A stretch of DNA of 64,000 nt from UBA11986 sp031402435 (GTDB lineage Bacteria > Bacteroidota > Ignavibacteria > UBA10030 > UBA6906): assembly GCA_031402435.1 (NCBI GenBank), contig JANNSJ010000012.1, forward strand, positions 1 to 64,000, in the 5' to 3' direction. This document shows positions 42,263-50,058 of this stretch, piece by piece; the first letter of the stretch is position 1, and the number at the start of each line of letters is the position of its first letter. Below the pieces are notes generated by a model. That model saw only the letters and a program-made list of their open reading frames with translations, was not told the origin of the DNA and ran no database searches. The translations under genes were made by a program, and so were the position numbers.

Positions 42263-43476
42263 CATCGTATTTCAAGGAACACATTGATTACACGTTGGCT
42301 GTGGTTGCCCTTGCTCTCGTCGCCATTGGCTTGATCTCTATCTATAGCGCCACGTACGATGCGCATGTCTCCGACGTTGCCACGAAGCAACTGTTTTTTG
42401 CCACCGCCGGGGTGTTGATCATGATCGTGATGACGTTTCTTCCATTTAAACTGTTGCAGTTCATCTCATATCCATCGTATTTCCTCTCCATCCTCCTTCT
42501 GGTATCGGTATTAATACTCGGCAAAACCGTCTCGGGTTCAACAAGCTGGTTCAACCTTGGGGCGTTCAGACTGCAACCTTCCGAATTCACGAAGATCACA
42601 ACTGCGCTTGCTCTCGCAACATATCTTTCCCGGACTGACGTCAACATCCAAAGGTTCAACAACCTCGCTGTCGCCACCGGCATCGTCCTCCTCCCTATCG
42701 CGTTGATCATGATGCAGCCCGACACAGGAACGGCGATGATTTATGCCGGAATGTTCATCCCGGTTCTCTATTGGGGAGGGGCCACCAAGTTCACGTTGCT
42801 CTCGGTTGTGGCGCCTGTGGCAGCGGCCGTGGCTGCACTGTTTGGCATAACGCCGTTCTTTGTGACCGTTATCGTGATGGGCGTCCTCATCTACCTGACA
42901 AAAGAGAACCGCATTCTTGCTGCGGTGGTGTTCTCGGCAATGGTGCTTGTCGGCATCTCGGTGCAGTTCATTTATGAAGGACTGAAACCGTACCAGCAGA
43001 AACGCATCGCAACATTCCTTGATCCGGGTGCTGATCCGCTAGGTGCCGGTTACAATGTGCTCCAGTCAAAAGTTGCCATCGGTTCCGGTGGACTGATCGG
43101 GAAGGGCTACCTTCACGGCTCGCAGACACAACTCAATTTCATCCCCGAACAATGGACTGACTTTATCTTCTGCGTGGTGGGGGAAGAGTTCGGGTTCATT
43201 GGTGCAGCTGTTGTCCTCGGATTATTCATCACGCTCCTGGTGCGCGGTGTCGGGCTTGGCTCAATTGTCAAGAATAAGTATGGAAGCACTCTTGCCATTG
43301 CGATCACTGCAATTTTTGCAGTACACGTATTCATGAACGTCGGCATGTCGGTCGGGCTTCTGCCTGTCGTCGGAGTACCTTTACCGTTTCTCAGCTATGG
43401 TGGCTCGGCGCTTCTCACAAACATGATCATGATCGGCATTCTGTTGAACTTGTACTCCAACAGAAAAGAGTATTAG
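42259..43476 (+). CDS. rodA: Peptidoglycan glycosyltransferase RodA
   Basis: RodA is the SEDS-family polymerase of the elongasome. The 405-residue protein has about ten membrane segments and SEDS motifs: GSTSWFNLGAFRLQPSEFTKI, MQPDTGTAMIYAG, the loop GAGYNVLQSKVAIGSGGLIGKG, FIPEQWTDFIFCVVGEEFG and VGVPLPFLSYGGSALL near the end. Some more central loops are long, as in Bacteroidota/Chlorobiota versions. It is the last gene of the purN-to-rodA run; a promoter-like site lies in the 142-bp gap that follows. Confidence 0.96.
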   Translation: MTSYFKEHIDYTLAVVALALVAIGLISIYSATYDAHVSDVATKQLFFATAGVLIMIVMTFLPFKLLQFISYPSYFLSILLLVSVLILGKTVSGSTSWFNLGAFRLQPSEFTKITTALALATYLSRTDVNIQRFNNLAVATGIVLLPIALIMMQPDTGTAMIYAGMFIPVLYWGGATKFTLLSVVAPVAAAVAALFGITPFFVTVIVMGVLIYLTKENRILAAVVFSAMVLVGISVQFIYEGLKPYQQKRIATFLDPGADPLGAGYNVLQSKVAIGSGGLIGKGYLHGSQTQLNFIPEQWTDFIFCVVGEEFGFIGAAVVLGLFITLLVRGVGLGSIVKNKYGSTLAIAITAIFAVHVFMNVGMSVGLLPVVGVPLPFLSYGGSALLTNMIMIGILLNLYSNRKEY

Positions 43477-43550
43477 GCCGGTTCCGGATTTGAAGCCGTC
43501 AAATACATTCATTTACAGACCGGCTCCTTCATCGAAGAATCGTCACCTCC

Positions 43551-43579
43551 TTGCTTCTCTATGGCACAATCCTTACTCT
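43551..43579 (+). promoter_or_regulatory. Candidate promoter of the Lon-like gene
   Basis: TTGCTT at 43551-43556 and TACTCT at 43574-43579 are 17 bp apart and 39 bp upstream of the ATG at 43619. Confidence 0.4.
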
Positions 43580-43618
43580 ACTTCAGAATATCGACAACCA
43601 TCATTCTTCCAATGAGCA

Positions 43619-46066
43619 ATGGCTAAGAACATGAAGCAACCGAAAAGGATGCAGCGCTCATCCGCGAAACCTGTCAAGCACAGCGACCACGGATACGCTG
43701 TACCCATCGAGAAACTCCGCTGGCGCTGTTCGACGCGTGATCTCGGCATCACCTCCATCAATGAGGTTCAGCCTTCAACGGAAATCATTGGACAGGACCG
43801 GGCGCTACGCGCATTGCGCGTTGGCCTGGAGATGGGACAGTACGGATACAATGTGTTTGTCACGGGAAGTGTCGGCACCGGACGCACGACCACCATCAAA
43901 CGGCTCTTGCAAGAGTACGAGCACCAGCAGGCCGAGTTGACGGATAAATGTTACGTCCACAATTTCCATGATGCAGACTCACCCCTGATGATCATGCTGC
44001 AGGCAGGCCAGGGCGCCGGGTTCAAAAAGGACATGGAGTTGCTCGTTGCCGAACTGCTGAAAGGCGTCCCGGCTCTTTTTGAGAGCAGGCGGTACCAGGA
44101 ACAGCGCAAATCTCTCCTCGATCATTTCCAGTCGCGACAACGCAGCGTGTTGAAGGATTTTGAGAAACGCGTGAAAGACAGAGGCTTCGAAGTTGTTCAG
44201 GTGCAATCAGGACCATCAATGCGGCCGGAGATCGCTCCGGTTATCGAGGGCAACCCGACGAGTATCGAACAGCTTCAGGGTAAGGTCGATACCGGCGAGA
44301 TGGCCCAGGCCGACTTGAATAAACTTCTCACGGTCCAGACAGATCTTGAAGGACAGATGGACATCGTCATGCGCGAGATGCGAAACATCGAACGCCGCGC
44401 AAAAACATCGATGGATGAACTCACGCATAAAATCGTCGTCCCCTTTGTCGAAGAGTTGCTCGACGATTTGAAGGCAAAGTATACAACGGAAAAGGTCCGG
44501 CAGTATTTTGACGACGTCAAGACGAACGTCATTGAGAATGTACAACGGTTCAACCCCAAGGATGAACAACAGACGTCCCTTCTCGGCATGCAGATGCACA
44601 AGGAAGAGGACACATTCCTGGAATACCGGGTCAATATTATTGTGGATAACAGCGGGAAGAAGGGCGTTCCCATTATCATCGAGACAAACCCGCGCTACAA
44701 AAATCTCTTCGGTACCATTGAGCGCATGATTGACCGCAATGGAGTGTGGCGTACAGACTTTACACACATCAAAGCGGGGTCGCTCGTGAATGCCGACGGA
44801 GGCTTTCTCGTCATCAATGCCGTAGACGCTCTGAGCGAACCCGGCGTCTGGCCAACGTTGAAGCGCGTCCTTCGCAACCGGCAGATTGAAATCCAGCCGC
44901 TTGAATCAAGCATCTTCGGCAGTAGCTCAGCCCTTAAACCTGAGCCGCTCGACTTGAACGTCAAGATCATCATGGTCGGCGATGCCTACATCTATCACCT
45001 CCTCTACGACAATGACGATGACTTCAAGAAGATTTTTAAGATCAGGGCAGACTTTGACAACCAGATGCCCAACGATCAGAAGTCTCTTGCAAGTTACATC
45101 GCTTTCATCAAACGCGTATGCGATGAGGAGAAGTTGGCGGCATTCGATCTGAGTGGCGTAACGGAATTTGTCGAGTATGGCGTACGCCTCGCCGGGGATC
45201 AGAAAAAACTCTCTACTCGCTTCAGCATGCTGGCTGACGTCATTCGTGAAGCTGACTACTGGGCAAACAAGGATGCCGCAAGCGAGATCACTGGCTTGCA
45301 TATTCGCAAGGCGCTTGACGAACGCATCGAACGCGTGAAGATGATAGAGGAACGAATTCAGGAAATGATCATCGATGGCTCGATCATGATCGACACCACC
45401 GGTGCGGTTGTTGGGCAGGTCAATGGCCTTTCGGTACTTGATGTCCATGATTATGCCTTCGGCAAGCCTTCCCGCATCACCGTGAAAACCTCCATGGGCC
45501 GGGCCGGCATTATCAATATTGAGCGCGAAGCTGATATGAGCGGCCCCTCGCATAATAAGGGCGTTCTGATTTTGGGTGGCTATCTGCGATACAAGTATGC
45601 GCAGGACAAGCCTCTTGTGCTCAGCGCGAGCATCGCGTTTGAACAATCGTACTCCGGCGTGGATGGCGATAGCGCCTCATCAACGGAAGTCTATGCGATG
45701 CTTTCCAGCCTTTCCGGTGTGCCGATCCGTCAGGAACTTGCAGTTACCGGCTCGGTGAACCAGCACGGAGAAGTTCAGGTGATAGGAGGGGTGAATCTGA
45801 AGATCGAAGGCTTTTTCGATGTTTGCAAAGCCCGCGGCTTGACCGGGACGCAAGGCGTGCTCATCCCACAGGGTAACATCAACGATCTCATGCTGCGACA
45901 CGATGTTGTTGACGCTGTGAAGGAAAAGAAATTCCGTATCTATGTTGTGAAGACCATCGATGAGGGCATTGCAATCCTCACCGGAAAACCCGCTCTGGCA
46001 ATCCACAAGCTGGTCAATGCGCAACTGTTGAAGTTCGCGAAACGGGGAAAGAAGATGGGTGGATAG
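43619..46066 (+). CDS. Lon-family ATP-dependent protease (AAA_32 type)
   Basis: The 815-residue protein is a Lon-related protease without the classic Lon N-domain. After a basic N-terminus it has a lid/AAA region with Walker A-like GSVGTGRTTT (about residue 82-91), a long coiled helical insertion (about 130-300), then AGSLVNADGGFLVINAVDAL and the second half of the ATPase. The C-terminal proteolytic domain carries Ser685 in DGDSASS and Lys728 in GGVNLKIEGF, the Ser-Lys dyad. Such proteins degrade or remodel damaged proteins in the cytosol; their exact substrates are poorly known. It stands alone, 142 bp after rodA. ybaK follows 37 bp downstream. Confidence 0.92.
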   Translation: MAKNMKQPKRMQRSSAKPVKHSDHGYAVPIEKLRWRCSTRDLGITSINEVQPSTEIIGQDRALRALRVGLEMGQYGYNVFVTGSVGTGRTTTIKRLLQEYEHQQAELTDKCYVHNFHDADSPLMIMLQAGQGAGFKKDMELLVAELLKGVPALFESRRYQEQRKSLLDHFQSRQRSVLKDFEKRVKDRGFEVVQVQSGPSMRPEIAPVIEGNPTSIEQLQGKVDTGEMAQADLNKLLTVQTDLEGQMDIVMREMRNIERRAKTSMDELTHKIVVPFVEELLDDLKAKYTTEKVRQYFDDVKTNVIENVQRFNPKDEQQTSLLGMQMHKEEDTFLEYRVNIIVDNSGKKGVPIIIETNPRYKNLFGTIERMIDRNGVWRTDFTHIKAGSLVNADGGFLVINAVDALSEPGVWPTLKRVLRNRQIEIQPLESSIFGSSSALKPEPLDLNVKIIMVGDAYIYHLLYDNDDDFKKIFKIRADFDNQMPNDQKSLASYIAFIKRVCDEEKLAAFDLSGVTEFVEYGVRLAGDQKKLSTRFSMLADVIREADYWANKDAASEITGLHIRKALDERIERVKMIEERIQEMIIDGSIMIDTTGAVVGQVNGLSVLDVHDYAFGKPSRITVKTSMGRAGIINIEREADMSGPSHNKGVLILGGYLRYKYAQDKPLVLSASIAFEQSYSGVDGDSASSTEVYAMLSSLSGVPIRQELAVTGSVNQHGEVQVIGGVNLKIEGFFDVCKARGLTGTQGVLIPQGNINDLMLRHDVVDAVKEKKFRIYVVKTIDEGIAILTGKPALAIHKLVNAQLLKFAKRGKKMGG

Positions 46067-46103
46067 GAAACGATGAAGGCATCGCGCCCGGGAAATCGAG
46101 ACC

Positions 46104-46595
46104 ATGGATTACCCCATTACTTCTGCCATCCGTTTTCTTCGTGAGAAGAACATCTCCTTCACTCCACACCTCTATACATACGAAGAGAATGGCGGCACAA
46201 GAGCCTCGGCTGTTGCTCTTCACGTTGACGAACATACCGTAGTCAAAACACTCGTCATGCAAACAAACGAGCGAAAGCCATTGCTCGTGTTGATGCACGG
46301 CGATCGGGAAGTCTCCACAAAACAGCTCGCTCGAATCCTTGGCATGAAAACCGTCGAGCCGTGCGACGCTGCATCCGCACAGAAATACACCGGCTATCTC
46401 TTTGGCGGAACAAGTCCGTTCGGCACAAGGACGAATCTCCCGGTGTTCGTCGAATCGTCCATATTCTCACTCCCCAAGATTTATATCAACGGGGGCAAGC
46501 GAGGATTCCTTGTTGAGATCAATCCTGACAACCTTCGCATTTTGCTGAATGTTCAAGAAGTATTTGTGTCGATTGAAAGCCAGGCTCGTTTCTGA
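46104..46595 (+). CDS. ybaK: Cys-tRNA(Pro)/aminoacyl-tRNA deacylase, YbaK family
   Basis: YbaK-type proteins hydrolyse mischarged aminoacyl-tRNAs, mainly Cys-tRNA(Pro). The 163-residue protein shows the family core: a conserved Lys in HTVVKTLVM, LLVLMHGDREVSTKQLARIL, then GYLFGGTSPFGTRTNLPVFV and KIYINGGKRGFLVEI. The length is typical. It starts 37 bp after the Lon-like gene and may be co-transcribed with it. The exact amino acid handled cannot be told from sequence alone. Confidence 0.92.
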   Translation: MDYPITSAIRFLREKNISFTPHLYTYEENGGTRASAVALHVDEHTVVKTLVMQTNERKPLLVLMHGDREVSTKQLARILGMKTVEPCDAASAQKYTGYLFGGTSPFGTRTNLPVFVESSIFSLPKIYINGGKRGFLVEINPDNLRILLNVQEVFVSIESQARF

Positions 46596-46623
46596 TTCTA
46601 CACTCCTGAAGGATAAGCCCGGT

Positions 46624-46651
46624 TTGCATTTTACCCCATTTCTCCTAAATT
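46624..46651 (+). promoter_or_regulatory. Promoter of dcd
   Basis: TTGCAT at 46624-46629 and TAAATT at 46646-46651, with 16 bp between them, lie 51 bp upstream of the ATG at 46703. The boxes and the spacing repeat those at 14559 and 24710. Confidence 0.55.
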
Positions 46652-46702
46652 TAACTGGTAATTGCTGCTGTACCCGCTCCGAAAACTCCTTTTCATTCCC
46701 AA

Positions 46703-47245
46703 ATGATTCTCACTGATATCAAGATCCTTGAAGAAATGAAGAAGGGGACGATTGCTATTCAACCCTTTGACCGGAAGTTTCTCGGCTCGAACTCGTACGA
46801 CGTCCATCTCGGCAGGCATCTCGCGACGTACAAAAGCGACATCCTCGACGCGAAAGAGCATAATCAAATTGACCATTTCGAGATTGCCGATGACGGACTG
46901 ATCCTTCTCCCCCACCGATTGTATCTTGGTGTCACGGAGGAATACACCGAGACGCATGCACACGTACCTTTCCTTGAAGGCAAGAGCAGCATCGGCCGCC
47001 TCGGGATCGACATCCACGCAACCGCAGGCAAGGGAGACATCGGCTTCTGCAACACGTGGACATTGGAAATTTCCGTGAAGCAGCCCGTGCGCGTGTATTA
47101 TGGAATGCCCATCGGACAACTCATCTATTTTGAAATCTCTGGAGACATCGGCACATCATACAAGGCGAAGGAATCCGCCAAGTACAACACACGCACGGAT
47201 AAGCCGGTGGAGTCGATGATGTTCAAGAACTTTCAAAAGCATTGA
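46703..47245 (+). CDS. dcd: dCTP deaminase
   Basis: Dcd converts dCTP to dUTP for thymidylate synthesis. The 180-residue protein has the family segments KFLGSNSYDVHLG near residue 25 and VPFLEGKSSIGRLGIDIH with the catalytic Glu, followed by AGKGDIGFCNTWTLEI. The C-terminus GTSYKAKESAKYNTRTDKP is the flexible nucleotide-closing tail. It forms a trimer in the cytosol. It is probably a single gene from the promoter at 46624. An 80-bp gap precedes the ferritin-like gene. Confidence 0.95.
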   Translation: MILTDIKILEEMKKGTIAIQPFDRKFLGSNSYDVHLGRHLATYKSDILDAKEHNQIDHFEIADDGLILLPHRLYLGVTEEYTETHAHVPFLEGKSSIGRLGIDIHATAGKGDIGFCNTWTLEISVKQPVRVYYGMPIGQLIYFEISGDIGTSYKAKESAKYNTRTDKPVESMMFKNFQKH

Positions 47246-47262
47246 TCATCTGAAGCAATACC

Positions 47263-47291
47263 TTGAAAAAGAAGGTGCACCACAGTAATCA
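47263..47291 (+). promoter_or_regulatory. Candidate promoter of the ferritin-like gene
   Basis: TTGAAA at 47263-47268 and TAATCA at 47286-47291 are 17 bp apart, 33 bp before the ATG at 47325. The -10 box is only a moderate match. Confidence 0.35.
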
Positions 47292-47324
47292 CAACAATCG
47301 ACACGTAAAGAGAGAAGGAGGGCT

Positions 47325-47789
47325 ATGAAAGAACAATACCGGCAGCAGATCATCGACATGCTCACGATCGCGTACTGGATGGAGATCGAGACGGTCACGA
47401 ACTACATCGCAAATTCCATTGACCTTGACGGTGTGAGGGCCGAGGAGATCAAGAAATCACTCGCGGCTGATATCACCGAGGAACTACTCCACGCTCAAAA
47501 CATTGCCAAACGCATCAAAGAGGTTGGCGGCAGTGTTCCGGGGTCAGTGGGTTTTAAAGGCAGTCCAAAAATCCTTGCAGCCACCGGCAGACTCCACCGA
47601 TGTCGTGGCAGTAATCAGGGGGTCATCGAGGCCGAGGACGGGGCGATCGCTCACTACGGAAAACTCATCGACCTCGCCGGGGAGGCACACGACTACGTCA
47701 CCCAGGATATTTGCATCACGCAGCTTGGAGACGAGGAGTCACACCGCGTAATGTTTGCTGGTTTCCTGAAAGAATACGCGAAGAGTTGA
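47325..47789 (+). CDS. Ferritin-like protein with a frame-shifted core segment
   Basis: The 154-residue frame encodes a small four-helix ferritin-like protein. Its metal-ligand pattern is visible in WMEIETVTNYIAN, EELLHAQNIAKRI, GVIEAEDGAIAHY and DEESHRVMF. Between about residues 77 and 99 the reading frame is unexpected (GSPKILAATGRLHRCRG). The +1 frame of the same bases reads AVQKSLQPPADSTDVVAVI, which is what I would expect for this family. One extra base near 47552-47558 (TTTTAAAG) and one missing base in the G run at 47618-47622 would explain it. So the gene has either two compensating frameshifts or two sequence errors. AAGGAGGG precedes the start. pckG follows 34 bp downstream. Confidence 0.85.
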   Translation: MKEQYRQQIIDMLTIAYWMEIETVTNYIANSIDLDGVRAEEIKKSLAADITEELLHAQNIAKRIKEVGGSVPGSVGFKGSPKILAATGRLHRCRGSNQGVIEAEDGAIAHYGKLIDLAGEAHDYVTQDICITQLGDEESHRVMFAGFLKEYAKS

Positions 47790-47823
47790 TACGGTCCAAA
47801 TCCAACAACAGGAGAACGTAACG

Positions 47824-49650
47824 ATGGTTGATGTCAATACGAATCCAAAGCTGAAGTCATGGGTCGAAGCGATGCGCGTGCTCTGCAAACCGAATGAAGT
47901 ACATTGGTGCGACGGTTCCGATGATGAGTACAACAGGATATGTGAACGGATGGTAACATCCGGTACATTCAAAAAACTGAATCCAGCTAAACGACCCGGC
48001 AGTTACCTTGCACTTTCCGATCCGAGCGACGTTGCCCGGGTCGAAGACAGGACATACATCTGCAGCCTGAGAAAACAGGATGCCGGTCCGACAAACAACT
48101 GGGTGCCACCGAAGGAGATGAAAGCAACCCTGGGAAAACTGTTCGATGGCTGCATGCGCGGAAGAATAATGTACGTTGTACCGTTCAGCATGGGGCCGTT
48201 GGGCTCTTCCATCTCCCATATTGGCATAGAGATCACCGATTCTCCGTATGTCGTTGTCAATATGAATATCATGACACGCATGGGCGCGAAGGTACTCGAG
48301 ATTCTCGGCGACGGGGAATTCGTTCCATGCATGCACTCTGTTGGCTTGCCACTTGCACCGGGGCAGAAAGATGTTCCATGGCCGTGTAATCATGACCAGA
48401 AGTATATCGTCCATTTCCCTGAGGAACGATCCATCTGGTCGTTCGGCAGCGGATATGGAGGCAATGCCCTACTTGGGAAAAAGTGCTTTGCATTGCGTAT
48501 CGCTTCTGCCATGGCGCGTGATGAAGGCTGGCTTGCGGAGCACATGCTGATTCTTGGCGTTGAATCCCCCGAACACGAAAAAACATACGTTGCGGCGGCA
48601 TTTCCAAGCGCGTGCGGCAAAACGAATTTTGCGATGCTGATCCCACCAAAAGCATTTGATGGATGGAAGGTGACAACTGTTGGCGATGATATCGCGTGGA
48701 TCAAACCCGGCACAGATGGAAGATTATATGCAATCAACCCGGAAGCGGGATACTTCGGCGTCGCTCCTGGAACGTCGGAGAAATCGAATTCAAATGCCAT
48801 GGCAAGCATTCGCACGAATACCATCTTCACCAACGTTGCCATGACGCCGGACGGCGACGTATGGTGGGAAGGAATGACGGATACTCAGCCGCCTGCGTTG
48901 ATCGATTGGCAAGGCAAGGAGTGGACGCCGCAAAGCGGGCGACTTGCTGCACATCCAAACGCCAGATTCACCGCACCGGCTCACCAAAATCCCGTTATTG
49001 ATGAGAATTGGGAAAACCCCAGCGGTGTTCCGATCAGCGCGTTCATCTTCGGCGGGCGTAGAAGTTCAGTCATCCCGCTTGTCTGTCAGGCAGTCAACTG
49101 GAATTTTGGAGTCTATATGGCAGCAACAATGGGCTCCGAAACAACCGCGGCGGCGGCAGGGCAGGTTGGAACTGTCCGGCGCGACCCCATGGCCATGCTT
49201 CCGTTCGTCGGGTACCACATGGCAGACTACTTCAACCACTGGCTGCAGTTCGGAAGAAACATCCACAACCCACCCCGCATCTTTGGAGTCAATTGGTTTC
49301 GGAAGGATGAGAAAGGAAAATTCGTTTGGCCCGGGTTTGGCGAGAACATGAGAGTCCTAAGCTGGATTGTCAACCGCGTTCACGGACGGGGGTATTCAAT
49401 CGAGAGCCCGCTGGGATGGATGCCGCGCTACGAGGACATGAACTGGCAGGGACTCGAATCCATGACACTGGAAACATTTAACAAGCTGATGTCTGTGAGT
49501 AGTGACGAATGGAAAACCGAGATTCTCTCCCACGAGGAGATGTTCTCGAAACTCTACGACAAGCTGCCTCGTGAGTTCATCTTTATGAGGGAGCTGATAC
49601 ATTCTGGTATCTGGCGATCTCCAGCAAAGTGGACGCTTGCTCAAGAATAA
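47824..49650 (+). CDS. pckG: Phosphoenolpyruvate carboxykinase (GTP)
   Basis: PEPCK interconverts oxaloacetate and PEP, linking the TCA cycle to gluconeogenesis. The 608-residue length and sequence are those of the GTP-dependent family: SMGPLGSSISHIGIEITDSP, the reactive-cysteine kinase loop AAFPSACGKTNFAML, then DDIAWIKPGTDG and FGVNWFRKDEKGKFVWPGFG. It has a ribosome binding site (CAGGAG) in front of the ATG. It acts in the cytosol with Mn2+ and Mg2+. The 34-bp spacing to the ferritin-like gene would allow a shared transcript, but the two functions are unrelated. Confidence 0.97.
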   Translation: MVDVNTNPKLKSWVEAMRVLCKPNEVHWCDGSDDEYNRICERMVTSGTFKKLNPAKRPGSYLALSDPSDVARVEDRTYICSLRKQDAGPTNNWVPPKEMKATLGKLFDGCMRGRIMYVVPFSMGPLGSSISHIGIEITDSPYVVVNMNIMTRMGAKVLEILGDGEFVPCMHSVGLPLAPGQKDVPWPCNHDQKYIVHFPEERSIWSFGSGYGGNALLGKKCFALRIASAMARDEGWLAEHMLILGVESPEHEKTYVAAAFPSACGKTNFAMLIPPKAFDGWKVTTVGDDIAWIKPGTDGRLYAINPEAGYFGVAPGTSEKSNSNAMASIRTNTIFTNVAMTPDGDVWWEGMTDTQPPALIDWQGKEWTPQSGRLAAHPNARFTAPAHQNPVIDENWENPSGVPISAFIFGGRRSSVIPLVCQAVNWNFGVYMAATMGSETTAAAAGQVGTVRRDPMAMLPFVGYHMADYFNHWLQFGRNIHNPPRIFGVNWFRKDEKGKFVWPGFGENMRVLSWIVNRVHGRGYSIESPLGWMPRYEDMNWQGLESMTLETFNKLMSVSSDEWKTEILSHEEMFSKLYDKLPREFIFMRELIHSGIWRSPAKWTLAQE

Positions 49651-50058
49651 ATGTCAGTTATCTGCACACTACTTTTCACATGGATGCTGGCGCGAATGGA
49701 GCCTTCGGTAACCCCAGGGGCTCTTACGTTTTCACACGGTCTATAACGAAACCCTATCTACAGAGAAACTTCGACCAGTTTGCTGTGGTGGCAGCTCTAG
49801 AAGTCAGGGACGCTGTACCAGGATCATCTTAAGACAACCCGTTCACAACCGCCACGAATTCGGGTTTAGCAATTTCTCCATTCGATAATGCCATTGTAAC
49901 CCCTCGGCAAGGAAAATTTTCCGGCAAAATGTAATACACTACCTCCATGGCTCGTGAAAGACCTGCGGAAACCATACGAATGGCGATGAGCATACATTGG
50001 TACACTTGTTGCAGACAAGTAGCATTCAGGTGATCGTAGTCATTTTGAAGGCGGGTCT
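49651..50058. other. Intergenic region before the histidine kinase
   Basis: No gene is supported here; one short frame overlapping the pckG end has no start signal or family likeness. Two small palindromes are present: GGAAAATTTTCC at 49911-49922, followed by GTAATACACT, and ACTTGT-5 nt-ACAAGT at 50004-50020, about 40 bp before the kinase ATG. They may be regulatory sites, but there is no further support. Confidence 0.5.

Noticed and set aside
43477..43525. Inverted GCCGGT/ACCGGC after rodA as a terminator
   Set aside because: Only 6 bp with a loop of 36 nt and no T-run.
49629..49832. Short plus-strand frame at the pckG end
   Set aside because: It overlaps pckG, lacks a ribosome binding site and resembles no family.
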